A stretch of 34,947 nt of DNA, taken from assembly GCA_937870915.1 (NCBI GenBank), contig CALMZQ010000036.1:1-34947 (forward strand), given 5' to 3'. Every line of letters starts with the position of its first letter. Positions within the stretch are counted from its first letter, which is position 1. Below, piece after piece: positions 24,124-33,619 of the stretch. Below the pieces are notes generated by a model, which saw only the letters and a program-made list of their open reading frames with translations, was not told where the DNA came from and ran no database searches. The DNA comes from an uncultured Ignavibacteria bacterium (GTDB taxonomy: Bacteria > Bacteroidota > Ignavibacteria > Kapaibacteriales > Kapaibacteriaceae). The translations under genes and the position numbers were made by a program.

Positions 24124-24753
24124 ATGGAAAACTTTGATCGCAAGAAACATTGGGAAAACATCTACCAGACAAAAGATCTGAAAGATGTTAGTTGGTTTCA
24201 ACCGACACCAGAAACTTCATTGGACTTCTTTAAACAATTCAACGTGCCGACATCTGCAAAAGTGATTGACATTGGCGGTGGTGACAGTTATTTAGTTGAT
24301 CATCTACTCGACTTGGGTTATCAAGACATTTCTGTTCTCGACATTTCAGTGGCAGCCATTGATAAAGCAAAACAACGACTTGGCGACAAAGCAAAAAATG
24401 TAAAATGGATAGTTGCAGATGCAGCGACTTTTAAGCCGACAGAGAAATATGATTTTTGGCACGACCGAGCAGCCTTTCACTTTTTGACAGACGAACAAGA
24501 AGTATCGAACTACTTACAGACGGCTCAAGAGAACATCAATCCGACAGGTGTATTGGTAATCGGGACCTTTTCGGAACAAGGACCGAAAAAATGTAGCGGA
24601 ATAGAAATAAAACAGTATTCAGAGACGACAATGACAGACCGACTGAAAGAGTATTTTGAGAAAATTAAATGCATAACGGTTGACCACAAGACACCTTTTG
24701 ACACAATTCAGAATTTTGTTTTTTGCAGTTTCAGAAAATTGCAAGCGTCTTGA
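24124..24753 (+). CDS. Class I SAM-dependent methyltransferase, 209 aa
   Basis: Motif I VIDIGGGDSYLVDHLLDLG (residues about 48-66), then VLDISVAAIDKAKQRL, IVADAATF and DFWHDRAAFHFL, the order of small Rossmann methyltransferases. The substrate cannot be told; similar proteins act on small molecules or thiols. The gene is markedly AT-rich and Lys/Asn-rich compared with flanking genes, indicating recent acquisition. ATG 24124 is supported by GAAAG close upstream. It lies between the integrase flank and repeat copy E. Confidence 0.85.
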   Translation: MENFDRKKHWENIYQTKDLKDVSWFQPTPETSLDFFKQFNVPTSAKVIDIGGGDSYLVDHLLDLGYQDISVLDISVAAIDKAKQRLGDKAKNVKWIVADAATFKPTEKYDFWHDRAAFHFLTDEQEVSNYLQTAQENINPTGVLVIGTFSEQGPKKCSGIEIKQYSETTMTDRLKEYFEKIKCITVDHKTPFDTIQNFVFCSFRKLQAS

Positions 24754-24822
24754 CACAATACGAATAGATAGAAAAGCGAATGTGTAAAACGGGGTTGGCA
24801 AAAGTAGCGGTTCAGTGTTCTG

Positions 24823-24997
24823 CTGGAGATTCCGGTTGCAGTGACTACATTATTCCGCACATGATTGACCACCGCATCTAATGGTATGCTGACTTGCTAA
24901 ACCCAATGCTAGATTACAGCTATCAAGCCGTTGGAGTGTGATCTCAGCTGGTTGCGGCAACGAGGATCTTGATGGTCAAGGTGTGCGGAATCTCCAG
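24823..24997 (+). repeat. 171-bp element family, intact copy E
   Basis: The core GGAGATTCCG (24825) to CGGAATCTCC (24995) is 171 bp, the same length as copy D; the inverted repeat extends to 12 bp (CTGGAGATTCCG). The left half has ATTCCG-CACATGA-TTGACC and the right end carries the inverted unit ATTCCG-CACACC-TTGACC. It separates the methyltransferase from the end of the metal operon. Confidence 0.88.
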
Positions 24998-25040
24998 AAG
25001 TCGGTGACGACAGCATTGCTGGGTACAAGCGTGGACGTTC

Positions 25041-26339
25041 TTAATGTGCATGCCCCTCCCCTTTATTATTCATCTTTGCCAAGATGAAGAACGCGCCCTT
25101 TACGGCGACCCTGCTGTTCGCGGGGATCTCTTTCAGTAAGGTTATTTCACTGTAACCAACATCGGTGGTGCCTTTGCGAATAGGGATCCGTTCGAACGTT
25201 GTTCCTTTTTCCTTGTGTTTGGATTCGTCTCTTGCTTGGTGCTTGGGCTCCTCTTTTTCGCCGTGACCATGTCCCTGCTCATCGTGTTTGTGTTCGGTAG
25301 TCTCCGACTCGCTGTGATGTTCTTCTTCCGCGTGAGCATCGGTAACGATAAAGATGTAGTCCTGACCCTCGTGGTTTACAATAGCATCGGTAGGTACGGC
25401 ATCAACGGTGGCATTCTCCAGGCTCACTAACGCGGTAATGCTCATTTTGTCAATCAATCCCTGCTTGTTTCCTTTGACGATTGCATGAACGGCAACGGCC
25501 TTAGACGTTGGGTCGAACGTGTTGCTGATTGCATAAATATCGGCGTCATACTCCTGGCCCGGATTGTTTGTGAGTGTGAAGTGAATTGTTTGCCCAACTC
25601 TCATTTTCGGCAAATCCTTTTCGTAAACAAATAAGTCTAAATGTAGTTGACTGTTGTCCACTATTTCAGCGATGGGGCTGTTCGCATCCACATAACTGCC
25701 GATGTTGACCTTTACGTCGCGGATTACTCCGCCTATCGGACTTCTGATGCTAACTGTTGACTGTATGTTTTCGGTCGTAAGTGCCTCAGCACTGATGCCG
25801 ATTAGTTCCAATTGTTTACGCAAGCTTGCCCGTTTTGCTTTTAACGTCTTGAGCTCTGCATCCGCGCTTTGTAGATTCTTGAGAGCGGTGGCGTTACCCT
25901 GTTGCAGTTCCTTTTGCCGGGCATACTCTAATTCTGCCAGTTCGGATTTCGATGAAACACTTAAATAGTCTTCTTGCAGGGTTATGAAGGAACTGTTGGT
26001 GATGGTAGCAATGACCTGCCCTTTGCGGACGTTACTTCCCGTTTGTACCTGGATCGATTTTATTACGCCACCCATTGATGCCGTAGCGCTGGCTTTGTTT
26101 TGATTTGGCACCTCCAATATCCCGTTCGCCCTAAGCGAGGCAGTAAGCTGTTTCCGCTCGATACTACCAAACTGAATGTTTATGGATTTCATCTGCTCGT
26201 CAGTGAGCATGGCTGTGTTCTTATTCTCATGCACCTCGTGTTGCTCAGTCTCGACGGCTGGCGATTCGAACTTTTCGCTTTTGCACCCCGCAACAACCAT
26301 TGACACTGCGAGGATTACTATTATGATTGCACTTTTCAT
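25041..26339 (-). CDS. RND efflux periplasmic adaptor lipoprotein (CzcB/CusB type), 432 aa
   Basis: Lipoprotein signal MKSAIIIVILAVSMVVAGC. Typical adaptor order: N-terminal beta-barrel strand, biotinyl-lipoyl half (ASMGGVIKSIQVQTGSNVRK), a helical hairpin (SKSELAELEYARQKELQQG to RKQLELIG), second lipoyl half (IRSPIGGVIRDVKVNIGSYV), then a membrane-proximal barrel. A His/Glu-rich insertion near residues 330-380 (EHHSESETTEHKH, GHGHGEK and others) and a C-terminal GEGHAH would bind divalent metals. It lies 12 bp downstream of the pump gene in the same operon. Substrate among Cu, Ag, Zn, Co, Cd is unclear. Confidence 0.88.
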   Translation of the reverse strand: MKSAIIIVILAVSMVVAGCKSEKFESPAVETEQHEVHENKNTAMLTDEQMKSINIQFGSIERKQLTASLRANGILEVPNQNKASATASMGGVIKSIQVQTGSNVRKGQVIATITNSSFITLQEDYLSVSSKSELAELEYARQKELQQGNATALKNLQSADAELKTLKAKRASLRKQLELIGISAEALTTENIQSTVSIRSPIGGVIRDVKVNIGSYVDANSPIAEIVDNSQLHLDLFVYEKDLPKMRVGQTIHFTLTNNPGQEYDADIYAISNTFDPTSKAVAVHAIVKGNKQGLIDKMSITALVSLENATVDAVPTDAIVNHEGQDYIFIVTDAHAEEEHHSESETTEHKHDEQGHGHGEKEEPKHQARDESKHKEKGTTFERIPIRKGTTDVGYSEITLLKEIPANSRVAVKGAFFILAKMNNKGEGHAH

Positions 26340-26351
26340 TTTATTGATTTT

Positions 26352-29300
26352 CTATTGGTTGATTAAGAGGTTGATGCTGACAACAGCTTGGTTGATCTGG
26401 CTTACTGCTTGAAGAAAGTTCAATTGTACATCTGTCGCTGTTTGCAATGCCTGTAGAAACTCAACGTAGCTGATGGCACCACTTTTGAAACCGAGGGTTG
26501 CCGTACTGATAATTGATTCGGCATTGGGCAATGCTGTGGATAGGTAGTATCCATAGTGTGACAGGTATAGCTCGTAACGGTAGAAGGCGTTTTGCAGTTG
26601 ATTCTGCAACTGCTGCCTGCGGTTGTCGGCCTCTTTCTGCAACGCTTGATACTTGTAGTCCAGAGACTTGATCTTAGCAGCGTTGCTGAAAAACGTTACC
26701 GGTATGCTTATGCCGACATTAAAGCCCTGAAAGCGTTTGCTACCGTCAAAGTACACATCAGCACCATCAACACTTTGTACACCTATTAATGACTGGTTGA
26801 AATAGCCAACATTGAAGTCCGGCAACGTGGATGCCGTTTCCACCTTGATGTTTTGTTCCGCCACTACGGCTTGCTGATACAGCACTTTCACCGATGGATT
26901 ATTGGCAATTAGAGACGTATCGAACGATCTGCTTAATACGAGTGGCTGCAAACTATCGGTGAGGGCAATCGTAAAATCCTCGCTTGAATTCATCAGGGTT
27001 TTCAAGGATCGGTAAGCAGTCAACAATTCGACATCGTATTGCTTCACGAGCAGCGATAGCTGTCCTCGCTTGGTTTCGGCGGTTGTTTTTTCGAGAAGAT
27101 TCGTTTCTCCGGTTTTGTAGCGCAATGCAACAGTAGCTTCAAAATCCTTATACATGCTGTCTAACCGCAGCAATTGCGTTCTGGCGGTTTGCAAGTACTG
27201 CAACTGATGATACCAGTAAAGAACCTGAGCCTTTGTTTCACTGACCGTTGCTTCATGCTGCAATTTGCTGCTTTGTAGTTCAGCCTCGAACAGACTGGAT
27301 CTAGCCGTGTAATAGGTGGGGAAAGGAATGCTCTGGGAGATCTGAAATGCTTGGTCCTGATTTATGCTGTTGTATTGCCCGAACTGTACGTTGACACCCG
27401 TTTTGGGTAGCTCGAACACTGACTTTTTCAACGCCGTTGCTGACTCCACATTCAGTTGCTTCGACTGGATGTCAAAATTGTTCTGTACGGCTATGCTAAC
27501 CGCATCATCGACTGAAATGCTCTTTGTGGTTGGTGTTTGGGCAATTGCCACGCTGCACGAAAGAAAGGCAACGACGCCGAGAGCTGCGGATCTGCTGAGC
27601 TTCCACGTTCGTTTACCAGAAAACAACAGGTAGAGCAGGGGCAGAACAAACAGCGTTAAGAATGTGGCCGTGACGAGTCCGCCTATCACGACAGTTGCCA
27701 GAGGCTTTTGCACCTCTGCACCAGCCCCAGTTGATACTGCCATTGGGATGAAGCCAAGTGAAGCAACAGTCGCGGTCATCAGCACGGGTCGTAGGCGGAT
27801 CTTTGTGCCTTCTATAACTCGCTGAATCGTATCGGTCATTCCGTCTTTCTCCAATTGATTGAAAGTGCTGACCAATACAATTCCATTTAGTACAGCTACA
27901 CCAAACAAGGCAATGAATCCAACGCCTGCCGATATGCTGAAAGGCATCCCACGAAGCAGCAACGCAAAGACGCCCCCAATCGCTGCCATTGGAATGGCCG
28001 TGAAGATCAACGCAGCCTGTTTGATAGAAGTGAAAGCGAAATAGAGTAGCATGAAAATGAGCGCCATTGATAACGGAACTGCTATCATTAATCGTTTCGT
28101 TGCGGCCTGTAGGTTTTCAAATGTGCCCCCGTACGTGTAGTAATATCCCTCGGGTAGTCTCACTTGTTGGTCGAGTTTATTCTGGATATCAGTCACGACA
28201 CTTTGTACATCTCTGCCGGTCACGTTAAAGCCAACGACAATCCTGCGTTTAGCCTTTTCGCGACTAATCTGTGCCGGACCCAATTCCAGTTTTATATCCG
28301 CCACTTGCGATAGAGGAATTTGTGTTCCATCGGCGGTCGGTATATATAAATGGCTTACATCTTCAATGTTGTTACGATGTGTGCTATCCAGTCGAACCAC
28401 TAAATCGAACTTGCGTTCATTCTCAAATACAACGCCTGCCTCGCCCCCAGCAAACGCAGTGCTAACGATGTGGTTGATGTCTTCAATGTTCAGGCCATAA
28501 TTAGCAATTTGGGTTCGGTTGTAGTTAATGACGATTTGTGGTAGTCCCGCGACTCTTTCCACCATTGGCTCCGTGGCACCTTCCACGCTTTGGACCACTT
28601 CATTTACCTTCTCAGCATAGAATAAAAGAGTATCCATGTTTTCGCCAAAGATTTTTACTGCTACATCCTGGCGAATGCCAGTCATTAGTTCGTTGAAGCG
28701 CATCTGTATTGGTTGGCTTTTTTCAAAGAAGACGCCGGGAATGTTCTCTAGCTTTTCATTGATTTCATCGGCCAAATCATCATAAGAAATATCTCGTTTC
28801 CATTCGTCTTGAGGTTTCAGAATTACCATCAAATCGGTTGCTTCGGGTGGCATGGGGTCCACCGGAACTTCGGCCGCACCAGTTCTGCCGACTACCATCT
28901 TTACTTCGTCAAATACTTTAATAATGCGTGACGCCTGCATGGAGGTTTCGATGCTTTGCGACAGAGATGTACCCTGCGGGAGAATACAATGAAAGGCAAA
29001 GTCGCCTTCGGCTAATGTAGGTATGAATTCGCCTCCCATTCTTGAAAAGACAAAAACGGCGACAAAGAAAACAGCTACTGTTATTCCAACCACGTACCAT
29101 TTTGCTTTGATAGCTCCGGCTAAAAGCGGAGCATACGTACGCTGAAAAAACGCCATCATTTTGTCGGAAACGTTCTGCTTATGGGCTACTTTTCTGCTGA
29201 GGAAAAGTGCAGACGCCATTGGTATATAGGTAATCGAGAGGAGGAAAGCACCGAGAATGGCAAATGAAACGGTTTGGGCCATCGGACCAAACATCTTACC

Positions 29301-30719
29301 TTCAATACCCACGAGAGATAGGATCGGCAAATACACAATCAGAATAATGATTTCTCCGAATGACGCTGAATTCCTAATGCGCTTTGCGCTTTCGAGAACA
29401 GTTTCATTCATCTCTGCTTTTGAAAGCTCTGCTTTTCCGCTCTGCAATTGTGTGGTGCTAATACGGTGGAAAATACTTTCCACAATAATCACCGCACCAT
29501 CCACTATCAATCCAAAATCAATGGCGCCCAAGCTCATCAGATTAGCACTGACACCAAACAAATTCATCATGCCCAGAGCAAACAACATGGAAAGTGGAAT
29601 AGCAGAAGCGACGATCAGGCCTGCTCTTAGGTTGCCCAGAAACAATACCAACACAAATATTACAATCAACGCTCCTTCGATTAGGTTCGTTTTAACCGTG
29701 TTGATTGCGCGGTTTACTAAATCTGTTCTGTCTAAGTAAGGCTCTATTACTACATCGGCGGGCAATGACTTTTGAATCGTAGCCATCTTTTCTTTTACTC
29801 GATTGACCACATCCGCGCTGTTCGCACCTTTTAGCATCATTACCACGCCACCAACTGCATCTACCTCGCCATTGTATGTAAGTGCACCGTAGCGGACGGC
29901 ACTGCCGAATCCTACCTCCGCTACATCTTTGATTAAGATGGGAATTCCGTTTGCGTTATTCTTAACAGAGATGTTCTTGATATCCTCAATTGACCTAATT
30001 AAGCCGACTCCTCGAATGAAGTAAGCGTTCGGTCTCTTATCGATGTATGCCCCCCCTGTGTTTTCATTGTTCTTTTCCAAGGCAACAAAGATTTCGGGAA
30101 TTGTGATACCCATTGCAACCAAACGATCGGGGTTTACCGCAACCTCATATTGTTTGAGTTGTCCACCGAAGCTGTTCACCTCTGCTATACCGGGCGTCCC
30201 ATAGAGTTGGCGGGCTACGATCCAATCCTGCATGGTTCGCAGATCCATAGCAGTATATTTTGATTCGCTACCTCTTTTAGGATGAATAATGTATTGGTAG
30301 ATTTCACCTAACCCTGTGCTGACGGGTCCTAACTCGGGCGTTCCAATACCTTTCGGAATTTTCTCCTGGGCATCTAATAATTTTTCGTTTATCAGCTGTC
30401 GTGCAAAGTAGATGTTTACTTTGTCGTCGAACACAACTGTAATTACCGAAAGACCGAACCTAGAAATGCTTCGCAACTCTATCAGATCAGGCAGATTGGC
30501 AATGCTCTGTTCAATGGGATAGGTAACGAGCTGTTCCACTTCCTGCCCTGCAAGCGTGGGGCAAAGGGTTATTATTTGCACCTGATTGTTGGTGATATCA
30601 GGAAGTGCATCGATGGGGAGTTTGGTTGCACTCCATACACCCCAAATGATGAGAACAAGAGTCATCAATACTATGATGAACTTATTCTTTATGCTGAACG
30701 TGATTATGTTGTCTAACAT
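26352..30719 (-). CDS. CzcA/CusA-type RND pump fused to a TolC-like outer-membrane factor, 1455 aa
   Basis: ATG 30719 (MLDNIITFSIKNKF) is chosen; a 17-residue extension to 30770 does not look like family sequence. Residues 1-1035 are a heavy-metal RND transporter: TM1 then LPIDALPDITNNQV, two large periplasmic halves, GAIDFGLIVDGAVI near 397-410, and FPSGRT-like pore region absent. After LLFSGKRTWKLSRS (W1039) a second signal-like segment (AALGVVAFLSCSVAIA, then Q1061) precedes a TolC-like domain (SVDDAVSIAVQNNFDI to LLINQ). Such fusions occur in Bacteroidota. Function: export of divalent or monovalent heavy metals across both membranes with the adaptor downstream. Confidence 0.9.
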   Translation of the reverse strand: MLDNIITFSIKNKFIIVLMTLVLIIWGVWSATKLPIDALPDITNNQVQIITLCPTLAGQEVEQLVTYPIEQSIANLPDLIELRSISRFGLSVITVVFDDKVNIYFARQLINEKLLDAQEKIPKGIGTPELGPVSTGLGEIYQYIIHPKRGSESKYTAMDLRTMQDWIVARQLYGTPGIAEVNSFGGQLKQYEVAVNPDRLVAMGITIPEIFVALEKNNENTGGAYIDKRPNAYFIRGVGLIRSIEDIKNISVKNNANGIPILIKDVAEVGFGSAVRYGALTYNGEVDAVGGVVMMLKGANSADVVNRVKEKMATIQKSLPADVVIEPYLDRTDLVNRAINTVKTNLIEGALIVIFVLVLFLGNLRAGLIVASAIPLSMLFALGMMNLFGVSANLMSLGAIDFGLIVDGAVIIVESIFHRISTTQLQSGKAELSKAEMNETVLESAKRIRNSASFGEIIILIVYLPILSLVGIEGKMFGPMAQTVSFAILGAFLLSITYIPMASALFLSRKVAHKQNVSDKMMAFFQRTYAPLLAGAIKAKWYVVGITVAVFFVAVFVFSRMGGEFIPTLAEGDFAFHCILPQGTSLSQSIETSMQASRIIKVFDEVKMVVGRTGAAEVPVDPMPPEATDLMVILKPQDEWKRDISYDDLADEINEKLENIPGVFFEKSQPIQMRFNELMTGIRQDVAVKIFGENMDTLLFYAEKVNEVVQSVEGATEPMVERVAGLPQIVINYNRTQIANYGLNIEDINHIVSTAFAGGEAGVVFENERKFDLVVRLDSTHRNNIEDVSHLYIPTADGTQIPLSQVADIKLELGPAQISREKAKRRIVVGFNVTGRDVQSVVTDIQNKLDQQVRLPEGYYYTYGGTFENLQAATKRLMIAVPLSMALIFMLLYFAFTSIKQAALIFTAIPMAAIGGVFALLLRGMPFSISAGVGFIALFGVAVLNGIVLVSTFNQLEKDGMTDTIQRVIEGTKIRLRPVLMTATVASLGFIPMAVSTGAGAEVQKPLATVVIGGLVTATFLTLFVLPLLYLLFSGKRTWKLSRSAALGVVAFLSCSVAIAQTPTTKSISVDDAVSIAVQNNFDIQSKQLNVESATALKKSVFELPKTGVNVQFGQYNSINQDQAFQISQSIPFPTYYTARSSLFEAELQSSKLQHEATVSETKAQVLYWYHQLQYLQTARTQLLRLDSMYKDFEATVALRYKTGETNLLEKTTAETKRGQLSLLVKQYDVELLTAYRSLKTLMNSSEDFTIALTDSLQPLVLSRSFDTSLIANNPSVKVLYQQAVVAEQNIKVETASTLPDFNVGYFNQSLIGVQSVDGADVYFDGSKRFQGFNVGISIPVTFFSNAAKIKSLDYKYQALQKEADNRRQQLQNQLQNAFYRYELYLSHYGYYLSTALPNAESIISTATLGFKSGAISYVEFLQALQTATDVQLNFLQAVSQINQAVVSINLLINQ

Positions 30720-30865
30720 TTTTGTAATCAGTTTAATGAGTGAACCAAGGTGCCTGCGACAAGCCCGCATTCGATCGTTGGGTGTGAACGGGAGGCAACA
30801 GCAGACAACGTCATCGTGATGGGTGACGCAGAGTTGTAGTTACAAAGGGGAGAGCGTGAGTGCTC

Positions 30866-31282
30866 TTAGGCGCGTGGAGGCTGAAAGATCGACGCGAGGG
30901 GCTTGTCAGTATACAGGTCTACAGACGTTTTGGACGACTGCTTACGGTCGTCGCCGATAACGGGCGGAAGTACAATAGCGCTCGGTGGCACAGCCAACTG
31001 GGCGATGCAGCCCGTGCCGCAGTTCTTAGGTCCTGTTTGATCGTGATGCCGATTGTGTTCGGAGTCTGATGACGAAGTATCATGCGTGTCATCATGCGTT
31101 AGGCACTTCAAGATGTCCTGCACCGACTCATCGTGGTCAACCAAGTGATGCTCGATATGCACGAGCTGCACGGCCGCCTTCACGATATTGTTAAGGCATA
31201 GACCAAGGAGCAATGACCATACAAGGATGGTGCCGAAGATGATACGTAGTGTACGCGAACGCATAATTGGCAAGTTACGCAT
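30866..31282 (-). CDS. Small His-rich metal-operon protein, 138 aa
   Basis: ATG 31282 is preferred; it overlaps the P-type ATPase stop by 8 bp. A signal or membrane segment near residues 14-32 (IIFGTILVWSLLLGLCLN) is followed by His/Asp clusters (HIEHHLVDHDE, CLTHDDTHD, SEHNRHHDQ) and two Cys (KNCGTGC). Proteins of this design accompany RND metal efflux genes in Bacteroidota; it may buffer or sense periplasmic metal. A 146-bp gap separates it from the pump gene. Confidence 0.6.
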   Translation of the reverse strand: MRNLPIMRSRTLRIIFGTILVWSLLLGLCLNNIVKAAVQLVHIEHHLVDHDESVQDILKCLTHDDTHDTSSSDSEHNRHHDQTGPKNCGTGCIAQLAVPPSAIVLPPVIGDDRKQSSKTSVDLYTDKPLASIFQPPRA

Positions 31283-33488
31283 TATCTGTTTTAGGAGTTT
31301 GTAGTAGCCGCAGGGCATTTGCTATAACCAGCAGCGTTGCACCGGTGTCAGCCAGGATGGCAAGCCATAGACTCGTCACGCCAATAAACGCCAGCACGAG
31401 GAACAATGCCTTTAAGCCGAGGGCAAATGCGATATTCACCTTGATAATCCTTGCCGTTCTCTGCCCAAGTCGGATCACTTCAGGAATCTTTCGAAGTTCA
31501 TCCTGAACGAGTGCGATGTCTGCGGTTTCAATGGCAGCATCGGTACCAACGCCGCCCATAGCAATTCCTATGCTGGCAATGGCCATAGCAGGTGCATCGT
31601 TCACACCATCGCCCACCATGCCCACGTGTTTGTATTCAGCAACCAAAGAGCGAATGCGTTCAACCTTGTCCTCTGGAAGCTGATCACCGAACGCTTCATC
31701 GATACCGGCTTGCTTGGCGATCGCATTAACCGTACGCTGATTGTCGCCGCTGATTATTACAACCTTCTTAATGCCAACAGAGTGCAGTGCTTGAATTGTT
31801 GCTACTGCATCTGCGCGAATAGTGTCTCCGATGGCGATGATTCCCAAAACCACACCCGTTGTGCTGTCGCCCACCTGTCCAACTACCACCACGGAGAGTC
31901 CCAGTGATTCAATCTCAGCCAGCGCTGTTTCTAGGGCGGGCGTACACACACCCATATCATGTGCGTATCGATGATTACTCGCGAAATACCGTTTGCCTTC
32001 GACATCGGCTTCAGCCCCTTTCCCACTGATTGCTTTGTATCCACTACTCTCAGGTGCGACTATCCCACGTCCGGTTGCGTACGCAACGATTGCACGAGCT
32101 AACGGATGTTCCGAGTATGTATCAACCGCAGCCGCGATCCGCACGACGGTGGCCTCGTCATTATCACGCCATGGAGTAACGGAATGCACGGTTGGTTTGC
32201 CCGAAGTAATTGTTCCTGTCTTGTCCACAGCAAGCACCTTCAACCGTCCAACCTCTTCGATGTGCGCTCCGCCTTTCACCAGCACACCACGGCGTGCCAT
32301 CGCGGTAAGTCCGGACACGATAGAAATAGGTGTCGAGATAACGAGGGCACACGGACATGCAATAACAATCAGCACCAAGGAACGGTAAATAGACTCCTCC
32401 CATCCACTGTCAAAGAACACAGGCGGTACAAGGAGCACACCCAACGCAAATACAAAAACCGCGGGTGTATAATATTTTGCGAACGTGTCGACGAATCGTT
32501 CTGAGGGGGCTTTCTGCGCCTGTGCAGCTCCTATCATTTGCACGATACGAGCGAGAGTACTTTGCGATGAGACACTTGTTACGCGGACCTCAAGGAAACC
32601 ATCTTCGTTGATTGTCCCGGCGTACACCGTATCGCCCGGAGCCTTCGCCGCGGGTGTCGACTCACCAGTAATAGGTGCCTGATTAACAGTCGATTCTCCT
32701 TTTGTAACTACGCCATCGAGGGGTATGTTCATACCCGACCGAACTATGAAGGTGGCACCCACAGCAACATCTTCGACGCGTACTTCTCTTTGCACATCTC
32801 CCTCTTGAACCAACGCTGTTGCTGGGGCGATGTCAAGTAGTGAACGAATCGCGCGTCGTGCACGAGCAAGACTAAACGATTCCAACAACTCCGATAACGC
32901 AAAGAGAAAGGCTACGGCAGCCCCTTCCGCCCATTCCCCGATAATAGCAGCACCGATCACGGCAACAGTCATCAGCATGTTCATGTCGAGAGTCAAATGC
33001 CTTAAAGACCGCAGTGCCTTTGGTGCCACATACCATGCGCCTGCTACAGTGGCAACTGCGTATAGGACGATGGGTGTCCATGTTGCAAGTCCCACCCCGA
33101 GCCATTCGATCAGAAGTCCGATTCCTGTCAGCGCTCCAGAGATGACCACCGCATAGAGCTGCCCACGCTGAGCGTCGAATAATCGTTGCCTTTCTAGTGA
33201 CGTGCGTGGCACGGAGGTCGTGGTTGTACCTGAGGAATTGTCCTGTGTTGCAGTACCCGGTGTATCACGCGCCTCGTTTCCTTGTTCAATGGAAGCGCGA
33301 AGGCCAACTTTACCGAGGGCAGTTATGATCGCAGCAGTGCTCGCAGTGTCATGATCGACAGTTACTGTTCCGAGAACAAGGTTGACCTGTATATCGTTGA
33401 CGCCCTTCATCGGCCGTAGCGCACGATCTACTGCTGCCACCTCATCGGCGCAGTCCATGCCCTGAACGTTGAATGTAGTTTTTTGCAT
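31275..33488 (-). CDS. Zn/Cd/Pb-type P1B ATPase, 737 aa
   Basis: An N-terminal heavy-metal domain with GMDCADE (single Cys13 plus acid, a Zn-type variant). Then membrane pairs, the TM metal site ACPCAL (C378-P-C380), the phosphorylation motif D422-K-T-G-T, SEHPLA, and GDGVNDAPA near 620. The last membrane region (ALKALFLVLAFIGVTSLW, ADTGATLLVIANALRLL) has the Lys and Asp-x-Gly signature of ZntA-type P1B-2 pumps. Exports Zn, Cd or Pb from the cytoplasm using ATP. It is first in the operon; its GC content is higher than that of the RND genes. Confidence 0.92.
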   Translation of the reverse strand: MQKTTFNVQGMDCADEVAAVDRALRPMKGVNDIQVNLVLGTVTVDHDTASTAAIITALGKVGLRASIEQGNEARDTPGTATQDNSSGTTTTSVPRTSLERQRLFDAQRGQLYAVVISGALTGIGLLIEWLGVGLATWTPIVLYAVATVAGAWYVAPKALRSLRHLTLDMNMLMTVAVIGAAIIGEWAEGAAVAFLFALSELLESFSLARARRAIRSLLDIAPATALVQEGDVQREVRVEDVAVGATFIVRSGMNIPLDGVVTKGESTVNQAPITGESTPAAKAPGDTVYAGTINEDGFLEVRVTSVSSQSTLARIVQMIGAAQAQKAPSERFVDTFAKYYTPAVFVFALGVLLVPPVFFDSGWEESIYRSLVLIVIACPCALVISTPISIVSGLTAMARRGVLVKGGAHIEEVGRLKVLAVDKTGTITSGKPTVHSVTPWRDNDEATVVRIAAAVDTYSEHPLARAIVAYATGRGIVAPESSGYKAISGKGAEADVEGKRYFASNHRYAHDMGVCTPALETALAEIESLGLSVVVVGQVGDSTTGVVLGIIAIGDTIRADAVATIQALHSVGIKKVVIISGDNQRTVNAIAKQAGIDEAFGDQLPEDKVERIRSLVAEYKHVGMVGDGVNDAPAMAIASIGIAMGGVGTDAAIETADIALVQDELRKIPEVIRLGQRTARIIKVNIAFALGLKALFLVLAFIGVTSLWLAILADTGATLLVIANALRLLQTPKTDNA

Positions 33489-33507
33489 GGACTATTTCGA
33501 TATGATT

Positions 33508-33522
33508 CAATGCATCGCATTG
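33508..33522. promoter_or_regulatory. Inverted repeat upstream of the P-type ATPase, candidate operator
   Basis: CAATGC-ATC-GCATTG at 33508-33522, about 20 bp upstream of ATG 33488 and inside the promoter-sized gap. A metal-responsive repressor site (ArsR or MerR type) would be expected here, but no regulator gene is in the window. Confidence 0.4.
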
Positions 33523-33552
33523 CAATATAGACAAGTTCTTCGTTTGCTCAGT

Positions 33553-33613
33553 AAAGATTCCGCTCGTTTTGACCACATCATTCCGCACGTAACTGACCAC
33601 AGCTTCTAATGGT
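33553..33613 (+). repeat. 171-bp element family, copy F (left part, interrupted by IS)
   Basis: Begins AAAGATTCCG, followed by units ATTCCG-CTCGTT-TTGACC and ATTCCG-CACGTAA-CTGACC, and continues TCTAATGGT as in copy E, where it is cut off by the IS end. The missing half should lie beyond the IS, outside the window. Confidence 0.7.
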
Positions 33614-33619
33614 TGTAGA

